Of a DNA stretch of 9,891 nt, positions 1 through 7,095 are shown piece by piece (the first letter of the stretch is position 1; each line of letters opens with the position of its first letter). A model generated the notes under the pieces. It was given only the letters and a program-made list of their open reading frames with translations, was not told the origin of the DNA and did no database searches. This DNA comes from Bacillota bacterium (GTDB taxonomy: Bacteria; Bacillota; Clostridia; Tissierellales; Sedimentibacteraceae), in contig JAFACY010000173.1 in the NCBI GenBank assembly GCA_023425285.1, positions 1 to 9,891 on the forward strand. The letters are read 5' to 3'. A program made the translations under genes and the position numbers.

Positions 1-1117
1 TTTTAACATAATTACCATGTTCATCATGGAATAAAGTATATACATGACCGTCTGTAATTGAATAATTCATACTAAATCCTAAGGATTTAACAACCGCATT
101 TCCTTCAAGATTACCTCCTATGCCTAAAACACCCAATGAAACATCATCGAAATCAAAATCTATTTTATTTTCTCCGTCTCCCGTATCTATGTTAGTGCTC
201 CTGTTAAATACAATACTTGAGAGATTTCTTACTATCTGTAAAACAACTTCCCCTATTGCGCCTGCATTTAAAAAATATCCCGTAGGTAAATTCAAATGAG
301 AAAATGTACCTGTATCTATCATTTTTCTTACATCCGCTGTTATTGCTGATGATGATGAAATATTTATAGTGTAACCTGTATTTATATATTTGCCGGGAGT
401 ATCCGGAAAGCTTTCAGCATTTTGTATTTCTGACATATCTGCCATAAACACATCTGCTGACCTATCATATATCTGTTTAAGATTAAGAGAATTCTCTATC
501 CTGACAGGAAGAGTCATTACTTCCTTCTCATTTTCAAACAAAGCATTGCTGATATTGCTACAGTTTATATAAAATACTCTTTCTCCTGTCCACAGTCCTC
601 CTTTTTCCGAAACCTTTGGATTATCTTCATCATAATTATAGTTAAAATCATTAATTGTAACTTCTATACTTTTTTTCGTTTGTCCTGCTGTAAATATGAT
701 ACTGCCATTTTCAATGTCTTCATAGTGATTATGCAAAATTGCACTTCCCGGATACACTTTACAATCAAAGGATATCGCTCTTGCACTTGGAGAATTTAAC
801 ATAAATGTAATTGTTGCTTTTATTTCTTTATCCTGAATACTTATTGGTTCATTTATTTCATAAGATACTCTTGTTTTAAAATCATTTTCCGAAGGCGAAA
901 CAACGTTATCCTCACTCATAATTGAATATACGCCTATACCTTTATTGTTAAGCTGTTCTGTCAAGGATTGCAGAGCCATGTCATGAGCGGATAGCTGAAA
1001 ATTATCATCCGAATCGTCAATATTAGTATAGGCAAAGACAGAAAATGAGCTAAAAGTGATACATAATATCAGTATAATACTTATAGCTTTATTGATTTTT
1101 TTAACATGGTGTTTCAT
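1..1117 (-). CDS. Secreted protein with Calx-beta-like domain, C-terminus cut off by window edge
   Basis: This open frame runs without a stop from ATG at 1117 to the window edge (372 residues seen). It begins with a typical Gram-positive signal peptide: a basic stretch MKHHVKKINK, a hydrophobic core at about residues 12-25, and a likely signal peptidase I site after SVFA (residue 29). Residues about 85-206 resemble a Calx-beta fold: an acidic segment, then GSIIFTAGQTKKSIEVTIND, an acidic loop, and GERVFYIN followed by SNISNA. Residues 240-372 look beta-rich and glycine-containing but match no family I recognise. The start is chosen because AAGGGGGG lies 7 bases upstream and the signal peptide begins there. 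The gene overlaps the upstream tetR gene by 17 bp in another frame, so translation is probably coupled and both share one promoter and operator. Calx-beta domains are common in extracellular adhesion and calcium-binding proteins. Function, final length and any surface anchor are unknown because the 3' end is missing. Confidence 0.82.
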   Translation of the reverse strand, partial: MKHHVKKINKAISIILILCITFSSFSVFAYTNIDDSDDNFQLSAHDMALQSLTEQLNNKGIGVYSIMSEDNVVSPSENDFKTRVSYEINEPISIQDKEIKATITFMLNSPSARAISFDCKVYPGSAILHNHYEDIENGSIIFTAGQTKKSIEVTINDFNYNYDEDNPKVSEKGGLWTGERVFYINCSNISNALFENEKEVMTLPVRIENSLNLKQIYDRSADVFMADMSEIQNAESFPDTPGKYINTGYTINISSSSAITADVRKMIDTGTFSHLNLPTGYFLNAGAIGEVVLQIVRNLSSIVFNRSTNIDTGDGENKIDFDFDDVSLGVLGIGGNLEGNAVVKSLGFSMNYSITDGHVYTLFHDEHGNYVK

Positions 1118-1739
1118 CAAACATCCCCCCTTCAGAAAGCTTGTCTATTGATTTCATTTGATTCAACATCATGGATATCAGCTTCATCCCATAATCAGCA
1201 AGCTGAAACGAACCTTTCCTCAGACACCAGTCATATATTACACCTCTGATACAGGTGGTAAGAATCATTGCAACTTCTTCGGATGACAAATCACTGCATA
1301 TTTCTTTATTTTCCTTTGCTTCATCAATTAATGATTTTAGAAGATTATTATATTCCCTTTCAGGTGAGGTGAGAAATCTGACAGTGTTTAAATCTTTAAT
1401 CTGAGATGAATAAATTACAGACATAAATTCCAGTCCTATTTCATTTTCCATAGCAGAAAAAACAAAAGCAATTAACGCAGAAATCTTATCTAAAGTATTT
1501 TCGTAATTTTTATTCATCTTGGAAAAATTGCTATATGCTTCATCAACCATGGGAACCATACTGTAAATCAAATCTTCCTTTGTTTTAAAATGAGTATAAA
1601 ATCCACCCTTTGATGAATTTGCTTCATTTATGATTTCATCCACCGTTACATTGTTATATCCCTTCTCAACAAACAACCTTCTCGCACAATCTACAATTCT
1701 TTTCTTCGTTTCATTGCCCTGGATAGTTTTTTTATTCAA
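1101..1739 (-). CDS. TetR/AcrR family transcriptional regulator (first)
   Basis: A 212-residue protein, the usual TetR length. The N-terminal DNA-binding domain is clear: ARRLFVEKGYNNVTVDEIINEA (about 19-40) followed by the recognition helix and its cap, SSKGGFYTHFKTKEDLI (about 42-58). The remaining residues form the variable all-helical ligand-binding and dimerisation part, which does not reveal the ligand. The start is TTG at 1739, preceded at 5 bases by GGAGGG; no ATG in this frame has a comparable site. A consensus promoter and a perfect 37-bp palindrome lie just upstream, so the protein probably represses its own transcription and that of the secreted protein whose start overlaps its 3' end. 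TetR proteins usually control efflux pumps or enzymes, so the secreted partner is unusual. Family assignment is firm; ligand and targets are inferred. Confidence 0.93.
   Translation of the reverse strand: MNKKTIQGNETKKRIVDCARRLFVEKGYNNVTVDEIINEANSSKGGFYTHFKTKEDLIYSMVPMVDEAYSNFSKMNKNYENTLDKISALIAFVFSAMENEIGLEFMSVIYSSQIKDLNTVRFLTSPEREYNNLLKSLIDEAKENKEICSDLSSEEVAMILTTCIRGVIYDWCLRKGSFQLADYGMKLISMMLNQMKSIDKLSEGGMFDETPC
1125..1132 (-). promoter_or_regulatory. Ribosome binding site of the secreted-protein gene, inside tetR
   Basis: On the minus strand AAGGGGGG lies 7 bases before the ATG at 1117, within the last codons of the upstream tetR gene. It decides the start of the secreted protein. A nearer ATG at 1124 is in the tetR frame and is not the start. 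Confidence 0.7.
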
Positions 1740-1744
1740 GTTAT

Positions 1745-1750
1745 CCCTCC
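1745..1750 (-). promoter_or_regulatory. Ribosome binding site supporting a TTG start of tetR
   Basis: GGAGGG on the minus strand is separated by 5 bases (ATAAC) from the TTG at 1739. It supports the non-ATG start, which may keep repressor levels low despite a very strong promoter. Confidence 0.75.
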
Positions 1751-1758
1751 ATAAAAAA

Positions 1759-1795
1759 ATATACAGACTATAGTCTCAGACTATAGTCTGTATAT
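1759..1795. promoter_or_regulatory. Perfect 37-bp palindromic operator, likely TetR-bound
   Basis: The 18-base arms are exact inverted complements around a single central C at 1777. Inside are two copies of the 12-bp palindrome AGACTATAGTCT, at 1765-1776 and 1778-1789, whose centres are 13 bp apart. The site begins immediately downstream of the -10 box and covers the expected transcription start, in the leader of a tetR gene. Known TetR-family regulators such as QacR bind such double palindromes as two dimers. Autorepression is inferred. A structural role of the resulting RNA hairpin is possible, but no U-tract follows that would make it a good terminator. Confidence 0.85.
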
Positions 1796-1796
1796 A

Positions 1797-1825
1797 ATTA
1801 TAGTTGTTATATCCCATTGTGTCAA
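1797..1825 (-). promoter_or_regulatory. Consensus sigma-A promoter of the tetR/secreted-protein operon
   Basis: On the minus strand TTGACA (1820-1825) and TATAAT (1797-1802) are separated by exactly 17 bases, so both boxes match the consensus fully. Transcription would start near 1790, inside the palindrome. The promoter lies in the 130-bp gap after ligD, where I see no terminator for ligD. Confidence 0.85.
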
Positions 1826-1869
1826 TAAAAACAAATTTATGTCATAATCATTCAAGATAATAATTTCAT

Positions 1870-4284
1870 TTATTTAAGCATCTGATTGTTTTGGAAGAAA
1901 TCTTTCCAGGGGTCATCTCTCTCTATTCTCAAAAGTGCTTCCTTCATATCTATGCCGTCGGGAGCTACAGTGTATAATTCATCCCATGATATGGGCATGG
2001 ACACACTGGCACCCTCTCTCGCTCTCAGCGAATATGGTGCAATGCTTGTGGCACCCTTCGTATTACGAATCCAGTCTATAAATATTTTATCCTTTCGCTG
2101 AGCCTTTCTTATATTGCTTGTGTATCTGTCGGGCCATTTCTGCTCCATGACCTCTGCCACACGTTTTGCAAAGTCCCTGAATTTCTCCCAGTCCGCATCC
2201 GGCTTTAAAGGCACAACCACATGATATCCCTTGCCTCCGCTCGTTTTCAGATATGAATTAAGCGACAGCTCATCAAGAATATTTTTGATATCCTCCACAC
2301 CCTGTCGTACCTGAGATAAATCCATGCCTTCATCCGGATCAAGGTCAAACACCATCATATCCGGTCTGTCAAGCTGTTCCACTGTGCTTCCGCAGATGTG
2401 AAATTCCAGTGTTCCCATTTGTGCTTCATATATCAGTCCCGAAATACCCTCTATGTAAAAAAAATCTTCTATCATGCCCGTTCCCACGCTTGATGCATCT
2501 GCATGCTTTTTGTAAAAGCAGCTTTGGGATACTCCCTTGGGACAGCGTACTATGCTTAAAGTTCTGTGCCTCACATAGGGCAGCATCCTCTGAGAAATCC
2601 TTGAATAATACCTGACGACATCTTCCTTTGTAACTTTAGGCTCATTGAAAATTATTTTATCAGGGCTGGAAATCTTTACTCCTTCTATTATAAGCACATC
2701 TAAATTTATCTTGGCTTGTTTTTCTTCACTATGTTTTTCGATAGTCGGTTGAAGCATCTCCTTTTCCTCTTCTCTTTTTATTTCTTTTGTATCTTTGTCT
2801 GTTCTAAGACCCTTGTAGCTTGCCTGTCTCAACAGATTATCCTTAGTCCATTCGGCAAATTTAATTTCGGCAGCCAATTCCGGCTCAAGCCACATAATTT
2901 TTTCATTTGACCTCTTATCGGGAGGAACTTTAAAAGGCGGCTCTGATCTTTTTATATTTTCAAATTTACTTTCAAGAATCGTCATTTCATTTTCGTCCAT
3001 GCCCGTGCCCGCACGTCCCGCATATATAAGGTCATTTCCCTCATAGATACCAAGCAGAAGAGAGCTTACACCCCTTGTTCTTTTATCCGAAAGCGTGTAT
3101 CCTCCGATTACAAATTCCTGTCTCTTGCTGCATTTAAGCTTTATCCAGTCACCGTTTCTTGTTCCGCTGTAAACAGAATCCTCTTTTTTGCCTATTATGC
3201 CTTCCATGTCCGCTTCACAGGCAGCCTTAAGACTTTCCTTTCCGTGCCCCTTAACGTAACGGCTGTAATGCAGTTTTGGAGGAGCATCCTTCATTATGCT
3301 TTCAAGCATTTCCTTTCTTTTAATCAGCGGCTGCTGCCTTAAATCAACACCGTCCAGTGCCAGTAAATCAAACACAATGTATGTGAGCTTTAAGGAGTTG
3401 CGGTTTTTCATGTAATTCTGCAGAGCCTGAAAATCCGTCCTGCCGGATGCATCCGTGATTACCACTTCACCGTCCAGAACCACAGCCCTTCCGCCTGTCC
3501 AGTCAGCGACGGCCGCGCTTATGTCGTAAAGCCGGCTTGAATAATCATTGCCGTTTCTTGTCATCAGTCTCACGCTGTTTCCTTCCGCATACACCACAAT
3601 CCTGTATCCGTCATATTTCAGTTCATAGAGCCAGTCATCACACTCGGGAACAGTCCTTACCAATTTAGCAAGCTGCACATCCGTAGCGGCAAAGGGGTTT
3701 TTTATAATTTTTTCTTCCTTTCCCTCTTCTATTTCTGCCGCAGTCCTGCCGCTCCTGACGCTGAAGGTAAATTCGGACATCCCGTCTTCATCCTGTACAT
3801 ACTCGTCTTTTTCCTTTAAAAAAAGCCAGTTATCATTTTTCTCACCGGCCTTTGCTTTTAATCTGACTAATGCCCACCTTCCCCTGAGACGTCTTCCCTT
3901 CAGGACAAATTTGAGCATACCTTCACCGAGCCCTTCATCAACATCAACAATCGGCTCCCAATATCCTTCATCCCATATCATGACAACTCCGCCGCCATAT
4001 TCACCCTTTGGGATGGTTCCTTCAAAATTTCTGTACTCCAGCGGGTGGTCCTCAACGTGTATTGCCAGTCTTCTGTCACGGGTATTGTACGAGGGTCCCT
4101 TGGGTACGGCCCAGCTTAACAAAGTGCCGTTCCATTCGAGACGAAAATCATAGTGCCTGCTGCGTGCAAGATGAAGCTGCACCACAAACCTCAGTCCCTC
4201 TCCGGGATTTTCCGTCATTCCTTTCGGCTCCGAAGTTTTTTCAAAGTTTCTTTTCTGATTATATTTATTGAGCTTATTATCCAT
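1870..4284 (-). CDS. ligD: ATP-dependent DNA ligase LigD (phosphoesterase-ligase-polymerase), NHEJ
   Basis: This 804-residue multidomain enzyme trims, fills and seals DNA double-strand breaks held by Ku. Domain order is phosphoesterase (about 1-180), ligase (195-500), a charged Lys/Glu linker (about 495-530), then polymerase/primase (530-804). This is the arrangement of Pseudomonas LigD; in Mycobacterium the polymerase comes first, and Bacillus LigD lacks the phosphoesterase. Key residues are present. Phosphoesterase: H38, H44, D46, H76. Ligase: catalytic K223 in KYDG, E273 in LDGEV, EGIIGK at 361-366, and WIKLK at 380-384. Polymerase: DLD at 647-649, SGGKGYH ending at H688, and D737 in FIDW. 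The frame extends upstream to a GTG at 4326 inside ku. I prefer ATG at 4284 because it lies 4 bases after the ku stop and gives the family's usual N-terminus, with KRNFEKTSEP soon after the start. Its ribosome binding site is weak, so translation is probably coupled to ku. Confidence 0.96.
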   Translation of the reverse strand: MDNKLNKYNQKRNFEKTSEPKGMTENPGEGLRFVVQLHLARSRHYDFRLEWNGTLLSWAVPKGPSYNTRDRRLAIHVEDHPLEYRNFEGTIPKGEYGGGVVMIWDEGYWEPIVDVDEGLGEGMLKFVLKGRRLRGRWALVRLKAKAGEKNDNWLFLKEKDEYVQDEDGMSEFTFSVRSGRTAAEIEEGKEEKIIKNPFAATDVQLAKLVRTVPECDDWLYELKYDGYRIVVYAEGNSVRLMTRNGNDYSSRLYDISAAVADWTGGRAVVLDGEVVITDASGRTDFQALQNYMKNRNSLKLTYIVFDLLALDGVDLRQQPLIKRKEMLESIMKDAPPKLHYSRYVKGHGKESLKAACEADMEGIIGKKEDSVYSGTRNGDWIKLKCSKRQEFVIGGYTLSDKRTRGVSSLLLGIYEGNDLIYAGRAGTGMDENEMTILESKFENIKRSEPPFKVPPDKRSNEKIMWLEPELAAEIKFAEWTKDNLLRQASYKGLRTDKDTKEIKREEEKEMLQPTIEKHSEEKQAKINLDVLIIEGVKISSPDKIIFNEPKVTKEDVVRYYSRISQRMLPYVRHRTLSIVRCPKGVSQSCFYKKHADASSVGTGMIEDFFYIEGISGLIYEAQMGTLEFHICGSTVEQLDRPDMMVFDLDPDEGMDLSQVRQGVEDIKNILDELSLNSYLKTSGGKGYHVVVPLKPDADWEKFRDFAKRVAEVMEQKWPDRYTSNIRKAQRKDKIFIDWIRNTKGATSIAPYSLRAREGASVSMPISWDELYTVAPDGIDMKEALLRIERDDPWKDFFQNNQMLK

Positions 4285-4288
4285 AGGA

Positions 4289-5062
4289 CTATGCGGATTC
4301 CTTATCCTTTTTAGCCTTTTCCACACTTGCCTTTAATGCATCCATAAGGTCAATCACCTTGCCGGTATTGTCATTTTCCGCAGCAACCACCTCTTTGCCT
4401 GAAATTTTTGCTTCAATGAGCTCCCTAAGCCTTACCTGGTATTCATCCTTGTACTTTGAAGGGTCAAAGGGCGTATCCATGGAATTAATCAGAACCTTAG
4501 CCATATTTAATTCCTGCTCAGACACTTCAGTCTTTGTGTAGGGCTTTTGTATGTCTTTGATTTCGTCAGCATAGAACATTGTGGAAATAAGTATACCCTC
4601 CTGACGTGGAATTATGGCCATAAGAGTATCCTTTGTGCCCATGACGGTCTTACCTATGGCTATTTTCTGTTCTGCCATAAGTGCGGAGCGCAAAAGCTCA
4701 AAGGCTTTTTCGCCCCCGGGTTCGGGTGCTGCCTGATAGGTTTTTTCATAATAAACCGGTGAAATTTGATTTAATTGCGCGAAGTGCAATATCTGAATGG
4801 ATTTTTCTTTTTCCGTCTTGATTTTTTCTATTTCTTCATCTGTGATAACGACGTATTTGTCCTTATCATATTCATATCCCTTTACTATATCTGCAGATGT
4901 TATTTCCTTGCCGCAATGACCGCAGGTTTTTTTGTATTTTATACGGCTGTTGTCTTCCTTGTGCAATTGATTAAAATGGATATCATTGTCCTGAGTGGCC
5001 GTGTACATTGCAATAGGAATCGCCACCATTCCGAAAGTTATTACCGATTTACGTGATATCAT
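4289..5062 (-). CDS. ku: Bacterial Ku, DNA end-binding protein of NHEJ
   Basis: Ku homodimers form a ring on double-strand DNA ends and recruit LigD. The 257-residue protein begins with the family signature (SVITFGMVAIPIAMYTATQ, about 6-24), followed by INFNQLHKED-like FNQLHKED (30-37), IKYKK, a CxxC pair (C47, C50), and DIVKGYEYDKDKYVVITDEE (58-77). The C-terminal part holds PFDPSKYKDEYQVRL (198-212) and VIDLMDALKASVEKAKK (236-252), the conserved LigD-contacting region. The protein stops almost directly after this, so it lacks the long lysine-rich tail found in some bacterial Ku proteins, such as that of Bacillus. The ATG at 5062 has a strong GGAGGTGA site (5067-5074). ligD follows after 4 bp, forming a complete NHEJ pair. 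Part of the gene is G+C-rich compared with its flanks. Confidence 0.96.
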   Translation of the reverse strand: MISRKSVITFGMVAIPIAMYTATQDNDIHFNQLHKEDNSRIKYKKTCGHCGKEITSADIVKGYEYDKDKYVVITDEEIEKIKTEKEKSIQILHFAQLNQISPVYYEKTYQAAPEPGGEKAFELLRSALMAEQKIAIGKTVMGTKDTLMAIIPRQEGILISTMFYADEIKDIQKPYTKTEVSEQELNMAKVLINSMDTPFDPSKYKDEYQVRLRELIEAKISGKEVVAAENDNTGKVIDLMDALKASVEKAKKDKESA

Positions 5063-5122
5063 ATTGTCACCTCCAAAGGATATTGTTCCCAGATATGTAT
5101 CAAGTATTCATCGGCTGAAATA

Positions 5123-5998
5123 CTACGATTCTTCCATGTTAATATCTATAAATCTGTTTCCTCTTCCCCAGACGGATATGATGGGCATTACCTTTACGAA
5201 TGCATCCTGGTCTATTTCCTTAATGCGTCTCTGTATCATTATTGACTGGCTTGGAGAGCAAACTGTTTCTATCTGAACCTTTTCATCGTTTGTGTAACCG
5301 CCCTTTATTCTGAAAACTGTAACCCCTCTTCCCAGTTCATGCATTACAAAGCTGCTGATATCCTCATATTTTGAGCTGATTATTTCAAGCTTGTACAATG
5401 TTGTGCCAAAGCCAAACATTGCGTAATCGCAGACCTTGGTCACTATCATCTGACTTATTACGGAATAAAGGGCTATATTTCTTCCGAATGCAAATGCCGA
5501 AATAATTATTATAACACCGTCCAGTGCCAGCATCAGATAGCTGACATTTATTGAAGGAAACAGCTTCTTGTTTAAAACTCTCGCTATAGTATCGGTTCCT
5601 CCGAAGGAAAACCCCTTTCTGAGTATCATACCCACGCCTAAACCATAGAAAATCGAAAAGTATATTGATGCAAGAAGCAAGTCATTTTCCACAAATTTAA
5701 ACTCAATATTCTGCATTACCAGCAAGACTGTCGGATACAGAATTGAAAGAAATATTATCTTTACAATTTCCTTTTTCCCCATAATCAGATATGTAATAAT
5801 TAAAATTATAAATGTCATAAAATAATAAATATATGAATAGTTGATACTCGTATATTTCTCCAGAATAATTGCAAGACCTGTTATACCGCTTGTCACCAAT
5901 CCATTGGGCTTCAATATGTAATTAACGGCAAATGCAGTAATTACACATCCCACAATCAGATAAACCATGTTACTCAATAATTTCTTAATGTTTTTCAT
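5123..5998 (-). CDS. YitT family membrane protein with C-terminal DUF2179 domain
   Basis: The 291-residue protein has five or so hydrophobic segments (about 11-29, 55-73, 80-97, 108-126 and 153-172), then a soluble C-terminal domain (about 203-286). Family marks are the PNGLVTSGITG loop (31-41), RKGFSFGGTDTIARVL (127-142), and in the C-terminal domain LGRGVT (222-227), KGGYT (232-236) and D263-A266-F267 followed by WGRGNRF. Length and layout are typical of YitT proteins, which are widespread in Firmicutes and have no settled biochemical role; a transport or membrane-sensor function is only a guess. ATG at 5998 is preceded by GAGGAAA. A good promoter lies upstream. The gap to ku is 60 bp with no hairpin or promoter that I can find, so ku and ligD may be cotranscribed with this gene. 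The functional link to DNA repair is unproven. Confidence 0.92.
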   Translation of the reverse strand: MKNIKKLLSNMVYLIVGCVITAFAVNYILKPNGLVTSGITGLAIILEKYTSINYSYIYYFMTFIILIITYLIMGKKEIVKIIFLSILYPTVLLVMQNIEFKFVENDLLLASIYFSIFYGLGVGMILRKGFSFGGTDTIARVLNKKLFPSINVSYLMLALDGVIIIISAFAFGRNIALYSVISQMIVTKVCDYAMFGFGTTLYKLEIISSKYEDISSFVMHELGRGVTVFRIKGGYTNDEKVQIETVCSPSQSIMIQRRIKEIDQDAFVKVMPIISVWGRGNRFIDINMEES

Positions 5999-6031
5999 AC
6001 TTTCCTCGTAAATTTTTTAGTTTGTACACAT

Positions 6032-6059
6032 ATTATATTATTTTAAGACCAAAATACAA
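6032..6059 (-). promoter_or_regulatory. Promoter of the YitT gene, possibly also of ku-ligD
   Basis: TTGTAT (6054-6059) and TATAAT (6032-6037) on the minus strand are 16 bases apart. The position, just downstream of the AraC-gene terminator and about 35 bases before the YitT start, fits well. It is the only convincing promoter I see upstream of ku and ligD. Confidence 0.65.
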
Positions 6060-6079
6060 ACCTATTTTATTAATTACAT

Positions 6080-6118
6080 AAAAAAATTTAAACCCAATGA
6101 TGTCCATTGAGTTTAAAT
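6080..6118 (-). terminator. Rho-independent terminator after the AraC-type regulator gene
   Basis: On the minus strand ATTTAAACTCAATG and CATTGGGTTTAAAT form a 14-bp stem (one U-G wobble) with the 5-base loop GACAT, followed directly by a run of seven T. On the plus strand the wobble becomes a C-A mismatch and the following T-run is interrupted, so the terminator points along the minus strand. It separates the AraC gene from the YitT-ku-ligD unit. Confidence 0.88.
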
Positions 6119-6141
6119 ATTGAATTTTTCTGTTTTTCAAT

Positions 6142-7002
6142 TTATTGCTTCTTGATTATCGGCAGCCATACCTCACACTTATAATCGGGGGCTTGCTGAT
6201 CTCCTTCAAAATAAACCTCTATATCAGGAACATTTGCATACTCATAACCTGATGTGGGCAGCCATTCTGTTATAATACGTTTTTGCAGCTCCTGTATTGC
6301 ATATGGCATTGCTCCTATACACTCAAAAACAGCCCATGTACATTCCGGTACCATATATTCTTCCATTCCTTCAGGTGTTGCTTTATCTGTGGCTGCCGCG
6401 ATGTAGTAGGATAATTCATTATCATTTATATTGGCACTCACTCCTAACAGACCGTATGGTTCACGATTGATCAGTTCAAGAATAGAGGGTATAACTCCGC
6501 TCTGAACTGTCTCCTGCCAAAAAAACGGAATTTTCGCAAAGCATTCATCACCCTTCATACTAAAATTCTCTTTTACACCGGCAATCTTAAAAGCTTCCTT
6601 TGTTACAATTTTGTAATTCATTTCACTATCTCCCTTAATTGTTATTTTGAAGGTGATGCGAGGATATGCCTTTAATGAAACTCCCTGTCTCTTAGCCGCC
6701 GTCGGGGAAATCCCGTGAACATTCTGAAATGCCCTGTTAAAAGCAGTGGGTGAATCATACCCATATTTTAAAGCAATATCAACAATCTTATCATTTCCGG
6801 TCTGTAAATCAAAAGCCGCCATTGTCAGCCTTCTCCGCCTTATGTATTCAGAAAGCGGAATATCAGCAATGTATGAAAACATCCTTATAAAATGAAAGGT
6901 TGAACAACATGCTATCTGTGCTAGTTTATCATGGCTTATCTCTTTATCAAGATTTTGCTCAATATAATCAACTGCCTCATTCAATCTTGATATCCATTCC
7001 AT
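6142..7002 (-). CDS. AraC family regulator with GyrI-like effector-binding domain
   Basis: The 286-residue protein (numbered from ATG at 7002) has an N-terminal AraC-type double helix-turn-helix at about 2-105. The first HTH holds SHDKLAQIACCSTFHFIRMF; the second holds VDIALKYGYDSPTAFNRAFQ, the classic AraC signature, followed by HGISP. After a short linker, residues about 128-286 (from MNYKIVTKEAFKIAGV to the end EVWLPI) match the GyrI-like/effector-binding fold that in relatives such as BmrR and Rob binds small lipophilic molecules. The frame extends upstream to a TTG at 7020, but ATG at 7002 is better placed: GGGAG lies 8 bases before it. The gene has its own candidate promoter and a strong terminator, so it is probably monocistronic. 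It lies 93 bp from the flavodoxin operon. Family is firm; ligand and targets are unknown. Confidence 0.93.
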   Translation of the reverse strand: MEWISRLNEAVDYIEQNLDKEISHDKLAQIACCSTFHFIRMFSYIADIPLSEYIRRRRLTMAAFDLQTGNDKIVDIALKYGYDSPTAFNRAFQNVHGISPTAAKRQGVSLKAYPRITFKITIKGDSEMNYKIVTKEAFKIAGVKENFSMKGDECFAKIPFFWQETVQSGVIPSILELINREPYGLLGVSANINDNELSYYIAAATDKATPEGMEEYMVPECTWAVFECIGAMPYAIQELQKRIITEWLPTSGYEYANVPDIEVYFEGDQQAPDYKCEVWLPIIKKQ

Positions 7003-7023
7003 CGTATCATCTCCCTGCAAATA

Positions 7024-7040
7024 AAAGTATATAGTACTTT
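7024..7040. repeat. Inverted repeat over the -10 region of the AraC gene, possible operator
   Basis: AAAGTA and TACTTT are exact inverted complements separated by TATAG. The site overlaps the proposed -10 box of the AraC-type gene, a position suited to repression. The arms are only 6 bp in AT-rich DNA, so chance is possible. Confidence 0.4.
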
Positions 7041-7059
7041 ACAAATATAATCCTCTCAA
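7031..7059 (-). promoter_or_regulatory. Candidate promoter of the AraC-type regulator gene
   Basis: TTGAGA (7054-7059) and TACTAT (7031-7036) on the minus strand are 17 bases apart, matching consensus at 5 of 6 and 4 of 6 positions. Transcription would start about 20-25 bases before the ATG at 7002. Confidence 0.5.
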
Positions 7060-7095
7060 TTCCTGCACCAAAATGAGAGCTATTCCATTAAATTC

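Noticed and set aside
390..572. A 60-codon plus-strand frame inside the secreted-protein gene
   Set aside because: It is antisense to a continuous minus-strand frame with a signal peptide and ribosome binding site, and has no support of its own.
1796..1869. A terminator for ligD in the gap before the tetR promoter
   Set aside because: I looked for a stem with a T-run in this AT-rich stretch and found none; ligD transcription may read into the tetR unit.
1886..5276. Several plus-strand open frames of 60-93 codons opposite ligD, ku and the YitT gene
   Set aside because: They lie fully antisense to genes with clear domains, lack ribosome binding sites, and their translations show no family signature. 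They are shadows of the minus-strand genes.
7053..7079. Inverted repeat CTCTCA/TGAGAG after the flavodoxin gene as a terminator
   Set aside because: The stem is only 6 bp with a 15-base loop, no T-run follows on the minus strand, and it overlaps the proposed -35 box of the AraC-type gene. No convincing terminator for the flavodoxin operon was found.
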